From positions 930,001 to 994,000 of the forward strand of contig NZ_BKAU01000001.1 of NCBI RefSeq assembly GCF_007992715.1: a DNA stretch of 64,000 nucleotides, given 5' to 3'. Position numbers and translations under genes: made by a program. Source of the stretch: Chitinophaga cymbidii. Lineage in GTDB: Bacteria > Bacteroidota > Bacteroidia > Chitinophagales > Chitinophagaceae. Position 1 is the first letter of the stretch; every line of letters starts with the position of its first letter. Positions 27,684 through 35,570 of the stretch are shown piece after piece. The notes beneath the pieces were generated by a model that had not been told where the DNA came from, did no database searches, and saw only the letters and a list, made by a program, of their open reading frames with translations.

Positions 27684-27757
27684 GGATCGGTAGTTCAGTC
27701 GGTTAGAATGCCGCCCTGTCACGGCGGAGGTCGCGGGTTCGAGTCCCGTCCGGTCCG
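27684..27757 (+). tRNA. tRNA-Asp (anticodon GTC)
   Basis: 74 nt that folds into a full cloverleaf. The acceptor GGATCGG pairs with CCGGTCC with one G-U. The anticodon arm is CCGCC-CTGTCAC-GGCGG, and the T-arm GCGGG-TTCGAGT-CCCGT contains TTCGA with one wobble. Discriminator G; the CCA tail is not encoded. G34 is the queuosine position, the target of the neighbouring gluQ product. Its 3' end is the probable attachment site of the conjugative element. Confidence 0.96.
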
Positions 27758-27800
27758 CAAAAGATCGAAAAAGAGATGGTTATCTGATCTCTTTGGAACG

Positions 27801-27838
27801 AAAAAGCCTGTAAATATTGAATTTACAGGCTTTTTTTA
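27801..27838 (+). terminator. Terminator downstream of tRNA-Asp
   Basis: AAAAAGCCTGTAAAT (27801-27815), loop ATTGA, ATTTACAGGCTTTTT (27821-27835) and more T. A perfect 15-bp stem. Confidence 0.92.
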
Positions 27839-27892
27839 TTTGCCCGCCTGAAATTTTCATATCAAATCACACTAACGGAATTTAACGTGAAA

Positions 27893-27939
27893 GGGTACCA
27901 TTTCGGGTACCTATTCTGCTGTCGTAAATTAGGTACCCG
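27893..27939. repeat. GGGTACC repeats, direct and inverted, before int
   Basis: GGGTACC at 27893-27899, CGGGTACCT at 27904-27912 and its exact inverse AGGTACCCG at 27931-27939. The set lies between the tRNA terminator and int, where excisionase or integrase arm sites or an int operator would be expected. Confidence 0.6.
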
Positions 27940-27963
27940 AGCTGATAGAAGCTGTTTGGAAAA

Positions 27964-27986
27964 GTTTTAAAAAATTCTTTTAAAAC
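27964..27986 (+). promoter_or_regulatory. Perfect dyad directly before the int start
   Basis: GTTTTAAAA, 5-nt loop, TTTTAAAAC, ending 9 nt before the int ATG. It could be an operator or a leader hairpin limiting integrase translation. Confidence 0.5.
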
Positions 27987-27995
27987 CTGTGAGGT

Positions 27996-29381
27996 ATGAA
28001 AATCAACGACAAACTTTCGGTGCTTTTTCTCCCGGAAAAGCCCAAAATGGACAAACAAGGGCGTGCGCCTATTTATGTTCGGATTACTGTAGAAGGTTCT
28101 CCAAGAGCAGAAATGTCCCTCGGGAAGAAAATTTATCCCGAGGACTGGAATCCGGAAGATGAATGTATAAACTTACACGCGAAGAACAAGGAACTGGCTT
28201 TGGTTAATACGATCATTAAGCAGTATCGGGCCAAACTGGAAACGGACTATTTCGTATTAAGTTCTCAAAGGGAGGTGGTGACATCTCAGATGTTAAAACA
28301 TTACTTTAAGGGGGAGCAGGAGAAAAAAGAAGAAAAAAAAGAAGAAATTCTGCCAGAGGTTTATGAGCAGATTGATGAATATATTAAGGTAAAAAAGGGA
28401 AAGGTAAGCCCGAATACAATTTCCGTGTATGAAAATGTAAAAATCCACCTAAAAGCATTTGAAGCGTTCTCCAGCAAGCAAATCACGTTTAATTCTTTCG
28501 ATTTTAATTTCTACGATAGTTATGTAGATTTTCTCACATACCACTATGTTCAAGCGCGGTTTAAGAAACCCGTGATTGGGCTTAAGCTAAATACCATAGG
28601 CAAAACAATCAAGCATCTAAAGGGGTTTATCAAGGATCGTGTTCGCCGCAAAATTATTGCTCCAATAGATCTGACTGATTTTAAGGTCCCAGATGAAGAA
28701 TCAGACGCCATTTACCTCACGTTTAGCGAAATAGCCGCCATTTACTATACTGATCTTAGCATGTATCCAGACCTGATACAAGACAGGAACCGGTTCGTTG
28801 TTGCTTGTTTAACGGGTCTTCGTTTTTCCGATTTTTCAACGTTAGAAAAGCATAATCTAAGGAATGGTCTATTGTACAAGAAGCAAAATAAATCAGATCA
28901 TTGGGTAGTAATTCCGGTTCGTGAAGAAGCATTGAAAATTCTGGAAGAAATTTTCAAAGATGATATTCCTGTTTCAAGCAATCCGGAGTTTAACAGGAAT
29001 ATTAAGATTATAGGGAAACTGGCTGGCATAAATCAACTCATAACGTTCAGATATAAAAAGGGGAATCAGGATATTGAGGTAACAAAAGCTAAATGTGATT
29101 GGATTACTTCGCATACTGGTCGCAGATCCTTCTGTACTAATGAGTTCTTGGCCGAAACGCCCGTGAAACTAATTATGATGATTAGCGGCCATAAAAAAGA
29201 GAAAGACTTTTATCGGTACATACGTATTAAACCAGAAGAGGCTGCAGAAATCCTTAAAAAGATATGGATGGCCAGAAATAGGATGCGGGCTTTTGCAGGT
29301 GACAATAACGTTGTGGGACAATTAGATTCGGGAAAGACGAATGAAGGTGAAATGGAGCCAATAAGAGAATTTGAATGTTAA
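27996..29381 (+). CDS. Tyrosine recombinase, element integrase
   Basis: 461 residues. Arm-binding domain at about 1-85 (GRAPIYVRITVEG...LGKKIYPEDWNPE), SAM-like core-binding domain at about 115-220, catalytic domain from about 235. The catalytic residues are Arg in ACLTGLRFSD (about 274), His-x-x-Arg in SHTGRRSF (about 375), His in ISGHKKEKDF (about 396) and the Tyr nucleophile in FYRYIRI. Charged low-complexity linker (EKKEEKKEEI) between the first two domains. It catalyses integration and excision at the tRNA-Asp end. Only gene besides ORF6N on the + strand at this end. Confidence 0.95.
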   Translation: MKINDKLSVLFLPEKPKMDKQGRAPIYVRITVEGSPRAEMSLGKKIYPEDWNPEDECINLHAKNKELALVNTIIKQYRAKLETDYFVLSSQREVVTSQMLKHYFKGEQEKKEEKKEEILPEVYEQIDEYIKVKKGKVSPNTISVYENVKIHLKAFEAFSSKQITFNSFDFNFYDSYVDFLTYHYVQARFKKPVIGLKLNTIGKTIKHLKGFIKDRVRRKIIAPIDLTDFKVPDEESDAIYLTFSEIAAIYYTDLSMYPDLIQDRNRFVVACLTGLRFSDFSTLEKHNLRNGLLYKKQNKSDHWVVIPVREEALKILEEIFKDDIPVSSNPEFNRNIKIIGKLAGINQLITFRYKKGNQDIEVTKAKCDWITSHTGRRSFCTNEFLAETPVKLIMMISGHKKEKDFYRYIRIKPEEAAEILKKIWMARNRMRAFAGDNNVVGQLDSGKTNEGEMEPIREFEC

Positions 29382-29492
29382 ATTGAATCAAAACGAATCA
29401 ACAGGAACGAGTAAGGCTCTTGCAGTTGGGTTTCGCTCCTATCTTAGGGTTTTATATAAAAATCGGCTTTTAACACAAATAAATATTACATT

Positions 29493-30032
29493 ATGAATAT
29501 AAGCAATGTTGCCCCGACGGATGAAATAATTATGTCAAAGATTTATATAATAAGGGGGGAGAAAGTAATGCTGGATCGGGACCTGGCTCAATTATACGGT
29601 GTTGAAACCAAGCAACTGAAACGCCAGGTTAAAAGGAATATAGAGCGCTTTCCTAAAGATTTTATGTTTGAACTTTCGGACCAGGAACTTCGCGATTGGA
29701 GGAGCCAATTTGGCACCTCCAATGACGGTGACAAAATGGGGTTGCGTTATACCCCTATGGCGTTTACTGAACAAGGCGTGGCGCAGTTATCGAGTGTCCT
29801 CAATAGTCCACTTGCCATTAAGGTAAATATTCAGATCATCCGCATTTTTACTAAGATGCGCGAAATGTGGCTAACGCATAAAGACATACTCCTGAAACTG
29901 GAGGAACTGGAAAATAAAGTAGCAGGGCATGATCGGGAAATACAGGTAATATTTGATTACCTGAAAGAATTATTAAATCCACCGCAACCTCCACGTAGGC
30001 GGATAGGATTTAATGTAAAAGATGAGGATTGA
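29493..30032 (+). CDS. ORF6N-domain protein
   Basis: 179 residues. The ORF6N domain (about 13-100: IYIIRGEKVMLDRDLAQLYGVETKQLKRQVKRNIERFP, then TPMAFTEQGVAQLSSVL) is followed by a coiled-coil tail (HKDILLKLEELENKVAGHDREIQVIFDYLKELL) and a proline-rich end. ORF6N is a phage-type DNA-binding domain found widely in Bacteroidota mobile elements; precise role unknown. An alternative start MSKIYI lies 13 codons in. It follows int by 111 bp on the same strand. Confidence 0.9.
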   Translation: MNISNVAPTDEIIMSKIYIIRGEKVMLDRDLAQLYGVETKQLKRQVKRNIERFPKDFMFELSDQELRDWRSQFGTSNDGDKMGLRYTPMAFTEQGVAQLSSVLNSPLAIKVNIQIIRIFTKMREMWLTHKDILLKLEELENKVAGHDREIQVIFDYLKELLNPPQPPRRRIGFNVKDED

Positions 30033-30321
30033 TTCAAATCCCGAGGTCATAACACAGACAAATAATGAATATCAAATGTTTGCCACTATTTAAATATTTT
30101 GGTAAATATTTGATTTTTAAATTTTACCATTCTTGAAGAAAATGACAAATATAAGTCAGTGATTAGGACTGGTAGTAGAACCGCTGGCGTGATGTGTAAG
30201 CAAAAATCATTGAGAGTACCCCCCACTGGCGACCTTGCGAGAGCAAAAAAAGGGGGCGATCACAATTCCCCTTGTAAAATTAATACCGTTACCAGATCAA
30301 TATATTATTATTACAATTCCA
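30033..30321. other. Gene-free stretch with a candidate mobilisation hairpin
   Basis: Very A+T-rich up to about 30150, then a G+C-rich patch. CCCCCC (30219-30224) and GGGGG (30252-30256) flank a hairpin TTGC-GAGA-GCAA (30235-30246). Such a structured, GC-contrasting non-coding patch is what one might expect of an oriT, but no relaxase gene is adjacent, so this is only a suggestion. Nothing else is seen. Confidence 0.35.
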
Positions 30322-30549
30322 CTATGGCCAGGCGTGTATACTTAACTCTCGCTCCGTAGGGAATCGTAGATACTTTTCATGCGGCCCCATCCAGGAGGAA
30401 TTATTGCCGGTATTTACTTTTACCCACTTTTTGTTATGGTGTCGTTCTGTAATAGTTGCCGGGTATATTATCCGGCTTTCTTCGCTTCCGGAAGGAGCAA
30501 CCCACATAAGCCGAGTACCAATTGGAAGGTGGTTGATTTTCATGATCAT
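30322..30549 (-). CDS. Small unknown protein
   Basis: 75 residues (73 from the second Met). It reads like a compact beta-barrel (IGTRLMWVAPSGSEESRIIYPATITERHH, KKWVKVNTGNNSSWMGPHEKYL) but no family was recognised. Same strand as the maintenance block that follows; last gene of that block before int. Coding nature is supported by composition and an uninterrupted frame only. Confidence 0.5.
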   Translation of the reverse strand: MIMKINHLPIGTRLMWVAPSGSEESRIIYPATITERHHNKKWVKVNTGNNSSWMGPHEKYLRFPTERELSIHAWP

Positions 30550-30607
30550 TGAAATTATTATAGGGGTAATGAAACCAGATAATTAAAAGGACTTGGCGCT
30601 TACAATA

Positions 30608-31171
30608 TTATTGGGGCGGCGCTGGCAATCTTCTAATGGTTGTAAATGGCTGCGGCGGCTGAAGAATCGTTATTTCTTTTTGACGCATTAATCCTTGTAA
30701 TTCTGCCTGTCCATCCATTCCGATCAAAGAAAGTGCTTCTGCATAGGGTAATACAGATAGTAAATGATAATGAAAAAGAATCTTAGTGATAGCCGGCGTA
30801 TAATCAATTACATAACCATATGTTCCCAATTGAGCCGGCAGATCCATAATTTCATGTCCGAATCCATCCACACGAGCGAAATGTTCGGCTACTGCTCTAT
30901 CTGTCGTGAAAGAAAGAAACTGTAGTTGCTCGTGTGGCGGAACAGCAGTAACTGGATACTTCAAAAGCACCCCTCGGTAGATTTTCTCCGGGATGTACTC
31001 CATTTCATGTAACAGCTTCTGTGCTACGCTAATGATAGTAGTCATGTTGTTTTGTAAATAATTGTCTGCTGCGCCGGGGTTGAACGGCACTAAAGCATTG
31101 ATCGACCAGTTGAAATAAATTGTAAGATCGCCCTTTATTTCACCGAGGGTTAATTTTGCTATTTGTCGCAT
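30608..31171 (-). CDS. Putative ADP-ribosyltransferase-fold protein
   Basis: 187 residues. The order of motifs follows R-S-E ADP-ribosyltransferases: KIYRGVLL (Arg66), FLSFTTDRAVAEHFA (the S-T-S strand position, residues 86-99) and RQKEITIL (Glu166). Between them GYVIDYTPAITKILF forms the usual core strands. No signal peptide or toxin-delivery domain, so it would act in the cytosol, perhaps modifying a phage or host protein, as inference. Its start overlaps the stop of the preceding gene by 13 bp. It could be a catalytically dead relative; not confirmed by family match. Confidence 0.55.
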   Translation of the reverse strand: MRQIAKLTLGEIKGDLTIYFNWSINALVPFNPGAADNYLQNNMTTIISVAQKLLHEMEYIPEKIYRGVLLKYPVTAVPPHEQLQFLSFTTDRAVAEHFARVDGFGHEIMDLPAQLGTYGYVIDYTPAITKILFHYHLLSVLPYAEALSLIGMDGQAELQGLMRQKEITILQPPQPFTTIRRLPAPPQ

Positions 31172-31488
31172 AATATTTTGGATAGATATGAAATGATGCT
31201 CTGTATATGTAAGTGGAAGCGTGATCTGAAGGATATGGTATAGGTACCTTCAGGGTCTATTCTGACACGCGAGTTATTCTGTTCAATAAGAGCGGTTTGT
31301 TTGGCAATTTCAAAGGCGATTTTTGCTAAAGCGTGCTGACTAAGTAGTGCCGCGGCATTGCTATTAATAGGCATTCTACCTGTTTGTTCGAGTGCGGCAT
31401 TGATGGCCGACAATAAATAAATCCTGTCTGTATTCAGACAGGCATTGTAAACTTTTTTCCAATTCTTAGGAGATAATTGCTTTTTCAT
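31159..31488 (-). CDS. Unknown protein upstream of the ART-like gene
   Basis: 109 residues from the ATG at 31488 (MKKQLSPKNWKKVYNA); the frame is open to 31581, but that stretch contains a cysteine-rich, unlikely N-terminus. Mostly helical, basic. It overlaps the ART-like gene by 13 bp, so the pair is probably translated together, and the two may form a functional unit, for instance effector with regulator or inhibitor (inference). No family recognised. Confidence 0.55.
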   Translation of the reverse strand: MKKQLSPKNWKKVYNACLNTDRIYLLSAINAALEQTGRMPINSNAAALLSQHALAKIAFEIAKQTALIEQNNSRVRIDPEGTYTISFRSRFHLHIQSIISYLSKILCDK

Positions 31489-31659
31489 GATAGTATGGCA
31501 CGCTCTTTTGACCGGCGGCGTATGTCCGGTTAGATGAATGTAGCATTGCGCATCAGTTTGACACTGATGGCTGAAACTCAAACTGGAATTAGAATCGAAG
31601 GGAAAGACCCGGTTGGTCAGTATGTGGAGGTCTATAAATGTCGGAATGAGAAAGCTATC

Positions 31660-32229
31660 TTATTTGTTACTATTCAGGTATTTTCTGCCATAAGCGACAA
31701 CGAAATCTTCGAAACAAGTGAACCGGCTGTTTGATTCGGAACTAATAAATGTATCCCATTCAATGATATGACCATATTCTATGCAGAATCTTATGGCGGC
31801 AGCAGGAATTAAATCCATCAGCGCGTGAAGCGAATTAATTTTATGATGTTTGATCTCCTCCGTCAGATTATAAGCCATGATGGAAGCTATTAAGGCTACT
31901 TCATTCGGATCGTCAGCAGGCACAGAAGGTGGCCCATCATGAGGTAAGACTTGTATGCCTGGCATTTGAAAGACGGCGGCATGAAGTTGTGGTGTGGTAT
32001 AATAAACACCTAGCCACCCTTGCATATCCATGAGTCCTTGTTGATATGCATCAGCTTCTTTCTGTGTATCAAATGTTGCAAACATTTCCGGAAGCATCAG
32101 TCTTTTGAGCCGTCGGGCAATTTTTTTCGCTGATGTGGTGCAGATAAATACATTCTCTGCATTTTCTCCAAATACGCCGTGGACAGCGAATTTAATGCTG
32201 CCATCAGGAAGTTTCATTTTTGTACTCAT
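31660..32229 (-). CDS. Unknown element protein
   Basis: 189 residues, acidic, soluble. The N-terminal part (LPDGSIKFAVHGVFGENAENVFICTTSAKKIARRLKR) looks like a small alpha/beta domain; the C-terminal part is helical. No family recognised. Second gene of a run of minus-strand accessory genes between Prim-Pol and int. It could belong to the DUF3085-like set with its neighbour, but nothing in the sequence proves it. Confidence 0.6.
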   Translation of the reverse strand: MSTKMKLPDGSIKFAVHGVFGENAENVFICTTSAKKIARRLKRLMLPEMFATFDTQKEADAYQQGLMDMQGWLGVYYTTPQLHAAVFQMPGIQVLPHDGPPSVPADDPNEVALIASIMAYNLTEEIKHHKINSLHALMDLIPAAAIRFCIEYGHIIEWDTFISSESNSRFTCFEDFVVAYGRKYLNSNK

Positions 32230-32294
32230 AAGTAAATGTTTAAGAAAGTGAGTAAAATTGTAGTTGTAAATTCTCCGAGGAAGGGGAAAGCATA

Positions 32295-32768
32295 TTATTC
32301 GTCTTCTAGCGAGTATACCGCTATTATTTCTATGATTTCGGGAGTAATATCAAAGTGGATATCGGCGCCCTCTTCGATCGCTTGCTGTAGTTCTTTATTA
32401 ACCGGGATGGATTGAATGAAATAATCTTCCCCAAAGGTCGCCCTACATTTTTCCCAGCTATCCGGGTCATAGGGTATGAAACCATCAGCGAAACATATCA
32501 GGTGATGATGCGGCGGTGTCCTGCCTATCAGGGCGGAAGTCATGAGGTAAATGTTGTTTTCTTTGACCAGCCAGATAGTAGGACAGCTATGCTCGGCGTA
32601 TCGTTTGATGTCCACATTTGGATAATTCAAATTGTAGCTTTTGCCTGTATCTCTTTCATAAGCGGCAACCATTTCTGCGAACGTTGCTCTGAAAGTCGTT
32701 GCCTTCGATGTACGCTTGAATAACCCTTTCAGACGCACGTTTCTAAAGATGAGTCTTGCCATATGCAA
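32295..32768 (-). CDS. DUF3085-like protein
   Basis: 157 residues; MARLIF two codons in is the likelier start. The middle segment HSCPTIWLVKENNIYLMTSAL resembles the W-L-V-x-D/E-x-G-x-Y-L-M-S signature of DUF3085, a family found on plasmids and integrative elements. Downstream CFADGFIPYDPDSWEKCRATFGED supports the same reading. Function unknown; such genes usually lie in the maintenance part of conjugative elements, as here. Confidence 0.5.
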   Translation of the reverse strand: MHMARLIFRNVRLKGLFKRTSKATTFRATFAEMVAAYERDTGKSYNLNYPNVDIKRYAEHSCPTIWLVKENNIYLMTSALIGRTPPHHHLICFADGFIPYDPDSWEKCRATFGEDYFIQSIPVNKELQQAIEEGADIHFDITPEIIEIIAVYSLEDE

Positions 32769-32857
32769 ATGTTTTATTGTGTTAAAAATGAGAAGAAAGT
32801 TCTTCTTGGAAGTGGAGATGTGGTTTTACAGTGCAGGCTGATAAAGGAAAATAATGC

Positions 32858-33814
32858 TCAACGCTGCTTTTTATAGGGGATGCCGTATCCCAGCTGGATT
32901 AATTTTTTTGCGGCTAATGTAAAATCACCGTTACATTCAAGTATTGCAAATACTGCGGATGGCTTATACCCCTTCCATCTCTCAAAAGCAGTACTGGTGG
33001 TTAATACCGTAAACAGACCTAATTCATGGTGAAAATCTCCGGACGTGTCGTGTTTTGTATCTCCCGGGCGCCTGAAAATGGTTTTTACGTTCGTCGATGC
33101 AGTGATCTGCCAGTTATGTCGTAGGAGTAGCGCAATCACGTCACCACGTTGGTTATAGTCTTCAAAGGGGCTTCCCGCCGGCGGACAGGGATGGGTTTTA
33201 TGCTTTTCGGTACGTAGCCCAGGGGCTATTTGATGAAAACGCCTGGCTATCGAAAAAAGCCTGTCCTGTTGTTCCATTGTGATAAGCGGCAGAGAGCATA
33301 GATCCTGCTGTAAATAAGTATAGCCCGGTGTTGGAGGAACGACAATAATACTGCCTTCTGCGCAAGATTCAATAAGCACTTTGACTGTTTCATTTGGTTG
33401 TATCAATCTTTCTGCTTTCGCTGTGGGCCTTTGTGCCAAATGCTGGCTCCTTGTTGGTTCTTCACATCTGTAGTACCAGTGAAATCCCCCGGAGCGCGTT
33501 GTTGCTTTTGCAAATTTTCTTGATTTTAGGCCGAAGACTTCATTCATAGCGTTTTGAAAACCATCATGTAACGTTCCCGTCAGATCATTTTTTATATCCA
33601 TATCGATTCCTACAAAGTTCCCACTGACTTCCCCACATACAATGCCAATGCCACAACTGTCAGATCGTGAGAACATCATTTCCAGCTCATATATGGTCGG
33701 CGGACGTTTGCGATATTGATTCCATCTCCAAACCGGCTTTTTCACCGCGTTGACGGCCACAACCGAAAAACCCAATGCGTTGTATTGAAGCGCAGCGGTC
33801 AATAGATCGTTCAT
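32858..33814 (-). CDS. Prim-Pol (bifunctional primase-polymerase domain) protein
   Basis: 318 residues. The archaeo-eukaryotic primase-like N-terminal domain (1-200) opens ALQYNALGFSVVAVNAVKKPVWRW. The metal-binding D-x-D is in NFVGIDMDIK (D71, D73) and the following His in TTRSGGFHWYY (H112). A helical C-terminal PriCT-like segment begins EDYNQRGDVIALLLRHNW. It likely primes replication or second-strand synthesis of the element after transfer. No helicase is fused, so it is shorter than plasmid RepB'/D5-type primases. Located in a block with ligase, HNH-like and ParB genes. Confidence 0.85.
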   Translation of the reverse strand: MNDLLTAALQYNALGFSVVAVNAVKKPVWRWNQYRKRPPTIYELEMMFSRSDSCGIGIVCGEVSGNFVGIDMDIKNDLTGTLHDGFQNAMNEVFGLKSRKFAKATTRSGGFHWYYRCEEPTRSQHLAQRPTAKAERLIQPNETVKVLIESCAEGSIIVVPPTPGYTYLQQDLCSLPLITMEQQDRLFSIARRFHQIAPGLRTEKHKTHPCPPAGSPFEDYNQRGDVIALLLRHNWQITASTNVKTIFRRPGDTKHDTSGDFHHELGLFTVLTTSTAFERWKGYKPSAVFAILECNGDFTLAAKKLIQLGYGIPYKKQR

Positions 33815-33962
33815 TATGGTTGTTTAATCGGCGACTGTACAGATTCTCATTCCAGAGTTGACCGTATTATTCGTTTTTGAGCTATTATCACCTTTGTTGA
33901 ACAATAGGTTGTCTGGAATCAATGGTAGATATAAATTCGACGGCAGATGTATGAAAGCATTT

Positions 33963-34193
33963 CTATATTTCATACGCATTTTTCCTGATGAAGTTGAATT
34001 TTTTGCTATTATGGGCTATTAGTTTTTCGATTGATCTTTTTTTGAATTGATAGACGCGGGCGATCATTCGTATGTCATCTGCAGAAAGATGATGATAATC
34101 CAGCTTCCATTCCTTGTCGCGCCTTGAATTTGGGAACGTGCAGGAATAGAGGCTGTAGGTAATCGTCGAGCTTTGTGTTGCCATTTGTTGCAC
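33963..34193 (-). CDS. Small unknown protein
   Basis: 76 residues, basic C-terminal half (RMIARVYQFKKRSIEKLIAHNSKKFNFIRK) that could be a nucleic-acid-binding helix. No family recognised. It sits alone between the Prim-Pol gene and the next unknown gene, in the same orientation as both. The 148-bp gap to Prim-Pol shows nothing. Confidence 0.45.
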   Translation of the reverse strand: MQQMATQSSTITYSLYSCTFPNSRRDKEWKLDYHHLSADDIRMIARVYQFKKRSIEKLIAHNSKKFNFIRKNAYEI

Positions 34194-34227
34194 AATTAAG
34201 TTGGGAAATGATGCAAAGTGCCGCCTG

Positions 34228-34668
34228 TCAGCGGTGAGAACTGCCTTTCATTTGTTTCCATAAGCCCAACCGCAGCTTTACAATATTCACCATCGTGTTT
34301 ACATTGTTGTTGATAGCCTGCGCCTGTGGAATATAGCTTTTGTCCTTCCGCACTTTCTCAATGCTCTCGTTCAGCACTTGCATCAGTTGATCGCCCACAC
34401 TTAACTGACTTTCCATGATCCGTTGCAATTCGGTGGGCGGATGCTGTGAGTGCTCCATTCTGTTTACTCTGTCGAAAGGTTCCCAGTAAGATAAAAATGC
34501 CGTTACTGCTTCTATTTTTCGCTCGAAAAGATTCAGATTGGTTTGGATGGTACACTTATCCTGCTCTTCATCTAGCACGCAGCGCTGTATGAAATGGATC
34601 TGTCCGGCGTACAGAAAAGTCTTTCCTTCCAATTGTTTTAATTGTGCGCTAATTTTCTTGTTGTCCAT
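34228..34668 (-). CDS. Unknown helical protein
   Basis: 146 residues, nearly all helical with coiled-coil-like stretches (MDNKKISAQLKQLEGKTFLYAG, VGDQLMQVLNESIEKVRKD). Its start overlaps the stop of the HNH-like gene by 20 bp, indicating translational coupling. No family recognised. Cytosolic. Confidence 0.6.
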   Translation of the reverse strand: MDNKKISAQLKQLEGKTFLYAGQIHFIQRCVLDEEQDKCTIQTNLNLFERKIEAVTAFLSYWEPFDRVNRMEHSQHPPTELQRIMESQLSVGDQLMQVLNESIEKVRKDKSYIPQAQAINNNVNTMVNIVKLRLGLWKQMKGSSHR

Positions 34669-35491
34669 AAATGGTTCTTTTTAAAGTGATTTGTTTTCTT
34701 TTAATTTCAAGCAATGTCTTATTTGATTGTAGCAAAGTCCTAAGAGCCGTATTTTTAGGGGAAAGGATTCCCGCTATATAGTTGTCAGATAGCGTCTGGA
34801 TGGACGCTGATGCATTTCGCTTTGCCAACGCCGCGTCAGATAACAGTTCCAGGTTGTCAATGGTGAGATTATTAGGGTTGCCATCTTTAAAGACAACATT
34901 TGTTCTCGGCGGAATTTTGCCATAGGCTTGTTCCCATGCCCAACGGTTCCAATGCACAAAAGTGCCGTTGTATTTAATGACGGGGAATTTTCTGCCAGTA
35001 TTTCTGTGATTCCAATATCGTATCTCGCCTTCAGGCGTACGTCCCCTTTTGTTCCATGCTTTAAGTGGGCATATAGCAAATCTTCCGGCCAGTACGTTCC
35101 TAGCGTGGATATTCCTTTGTTCCTTCAAGGTTCGCTTTAATCCCAGGTAATTCCGCTTTTTCTCTATGTGTTTTTTCGTCCAGGGTTTCACTTTAGGCCA
35201 TTTTTTTTGAAAAATTTCCGCTAATTCACAATCTCCTATCATTCGGTAATGATCGACGAGGTACCGCACTTGCAGTTTCGTGAAATATTCGAGCTGAAGC
35301 CGCTTTAGTCCTAATTCATAGCAAATCCTGCGAACAGTCCCTATGTTAATACAAAGAAAGTCGGCCAGCTGTTGGTTATTCGAAAACCGGTGATAATGTG
35401 TTGTTATAGCTTTTGGGATACTGCTGCGAACTGTCGGCGGTGATTTTTGAATATCATTTGCCCTACGGCAACTGTTAGAACGTTTCTTCAT
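34649..35491 (-). CDS. HNH-like endonuclease, catalytic His apparently replaced
   Basis: 280 residues from MKKRSNSC at 35491. An N-terminal HTH-like part (NNQQLADFLCINIGTVRRICYELGLKRL) may bind DNA. The C-terminal HNH_3-like fold reads FVHWNRWAWEQAYGKIPPRTNVVFKDGNPNNLTIDNLELLS. In active members the V-x-H-[HIK]-D-G-N segment carries the catalytic His; here it is VVFKDGN, so the His is absent. Either a nuclease-dead DNA-binding protein or one using another residue. Overlaps the next gene by 20 bp. Confidence 0.7.
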   Translation of the reverse strand: MKKRSNSCRRANDIQKSPPTVRSSIPKAITTHYHRFSNNQQLADFLCINIGTVRRICYELGLKRLQLEYFTKLQVRYLVDHYRMIGDCELAEIFQKKWPKVKPWTKKHIEKKRNYLGLKRTLKEQRNIHARNVLAGRFAICPLKAWNKRGRTPEGEIRYWNHRNTGRKFPVIKYNGTFVHWNRWAWEQAYGKIPPRTNVVFKDGNPNNLTIDNLELLSDAALAKRNASASIQTLSDNYIAGILSPKNTALRTLLQSNKTLLEIKRKQITLKRTIYGQQEN

Positions 35492-35570
35492 TGATATAAA
35501 TAATCTGGGTGATAAATAATAAGTGAGGGATAGATGCAATAAGAAAGATGTGCAGGATGGAACGCGCGTG

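Noticed and set aside
30159-30359. 66-codon + frame after ORF6N
   Set aside because: Runs across the candidate hairpin and into the opposite-strand gene; Tyr/Asn-repeat composition looks like chance.
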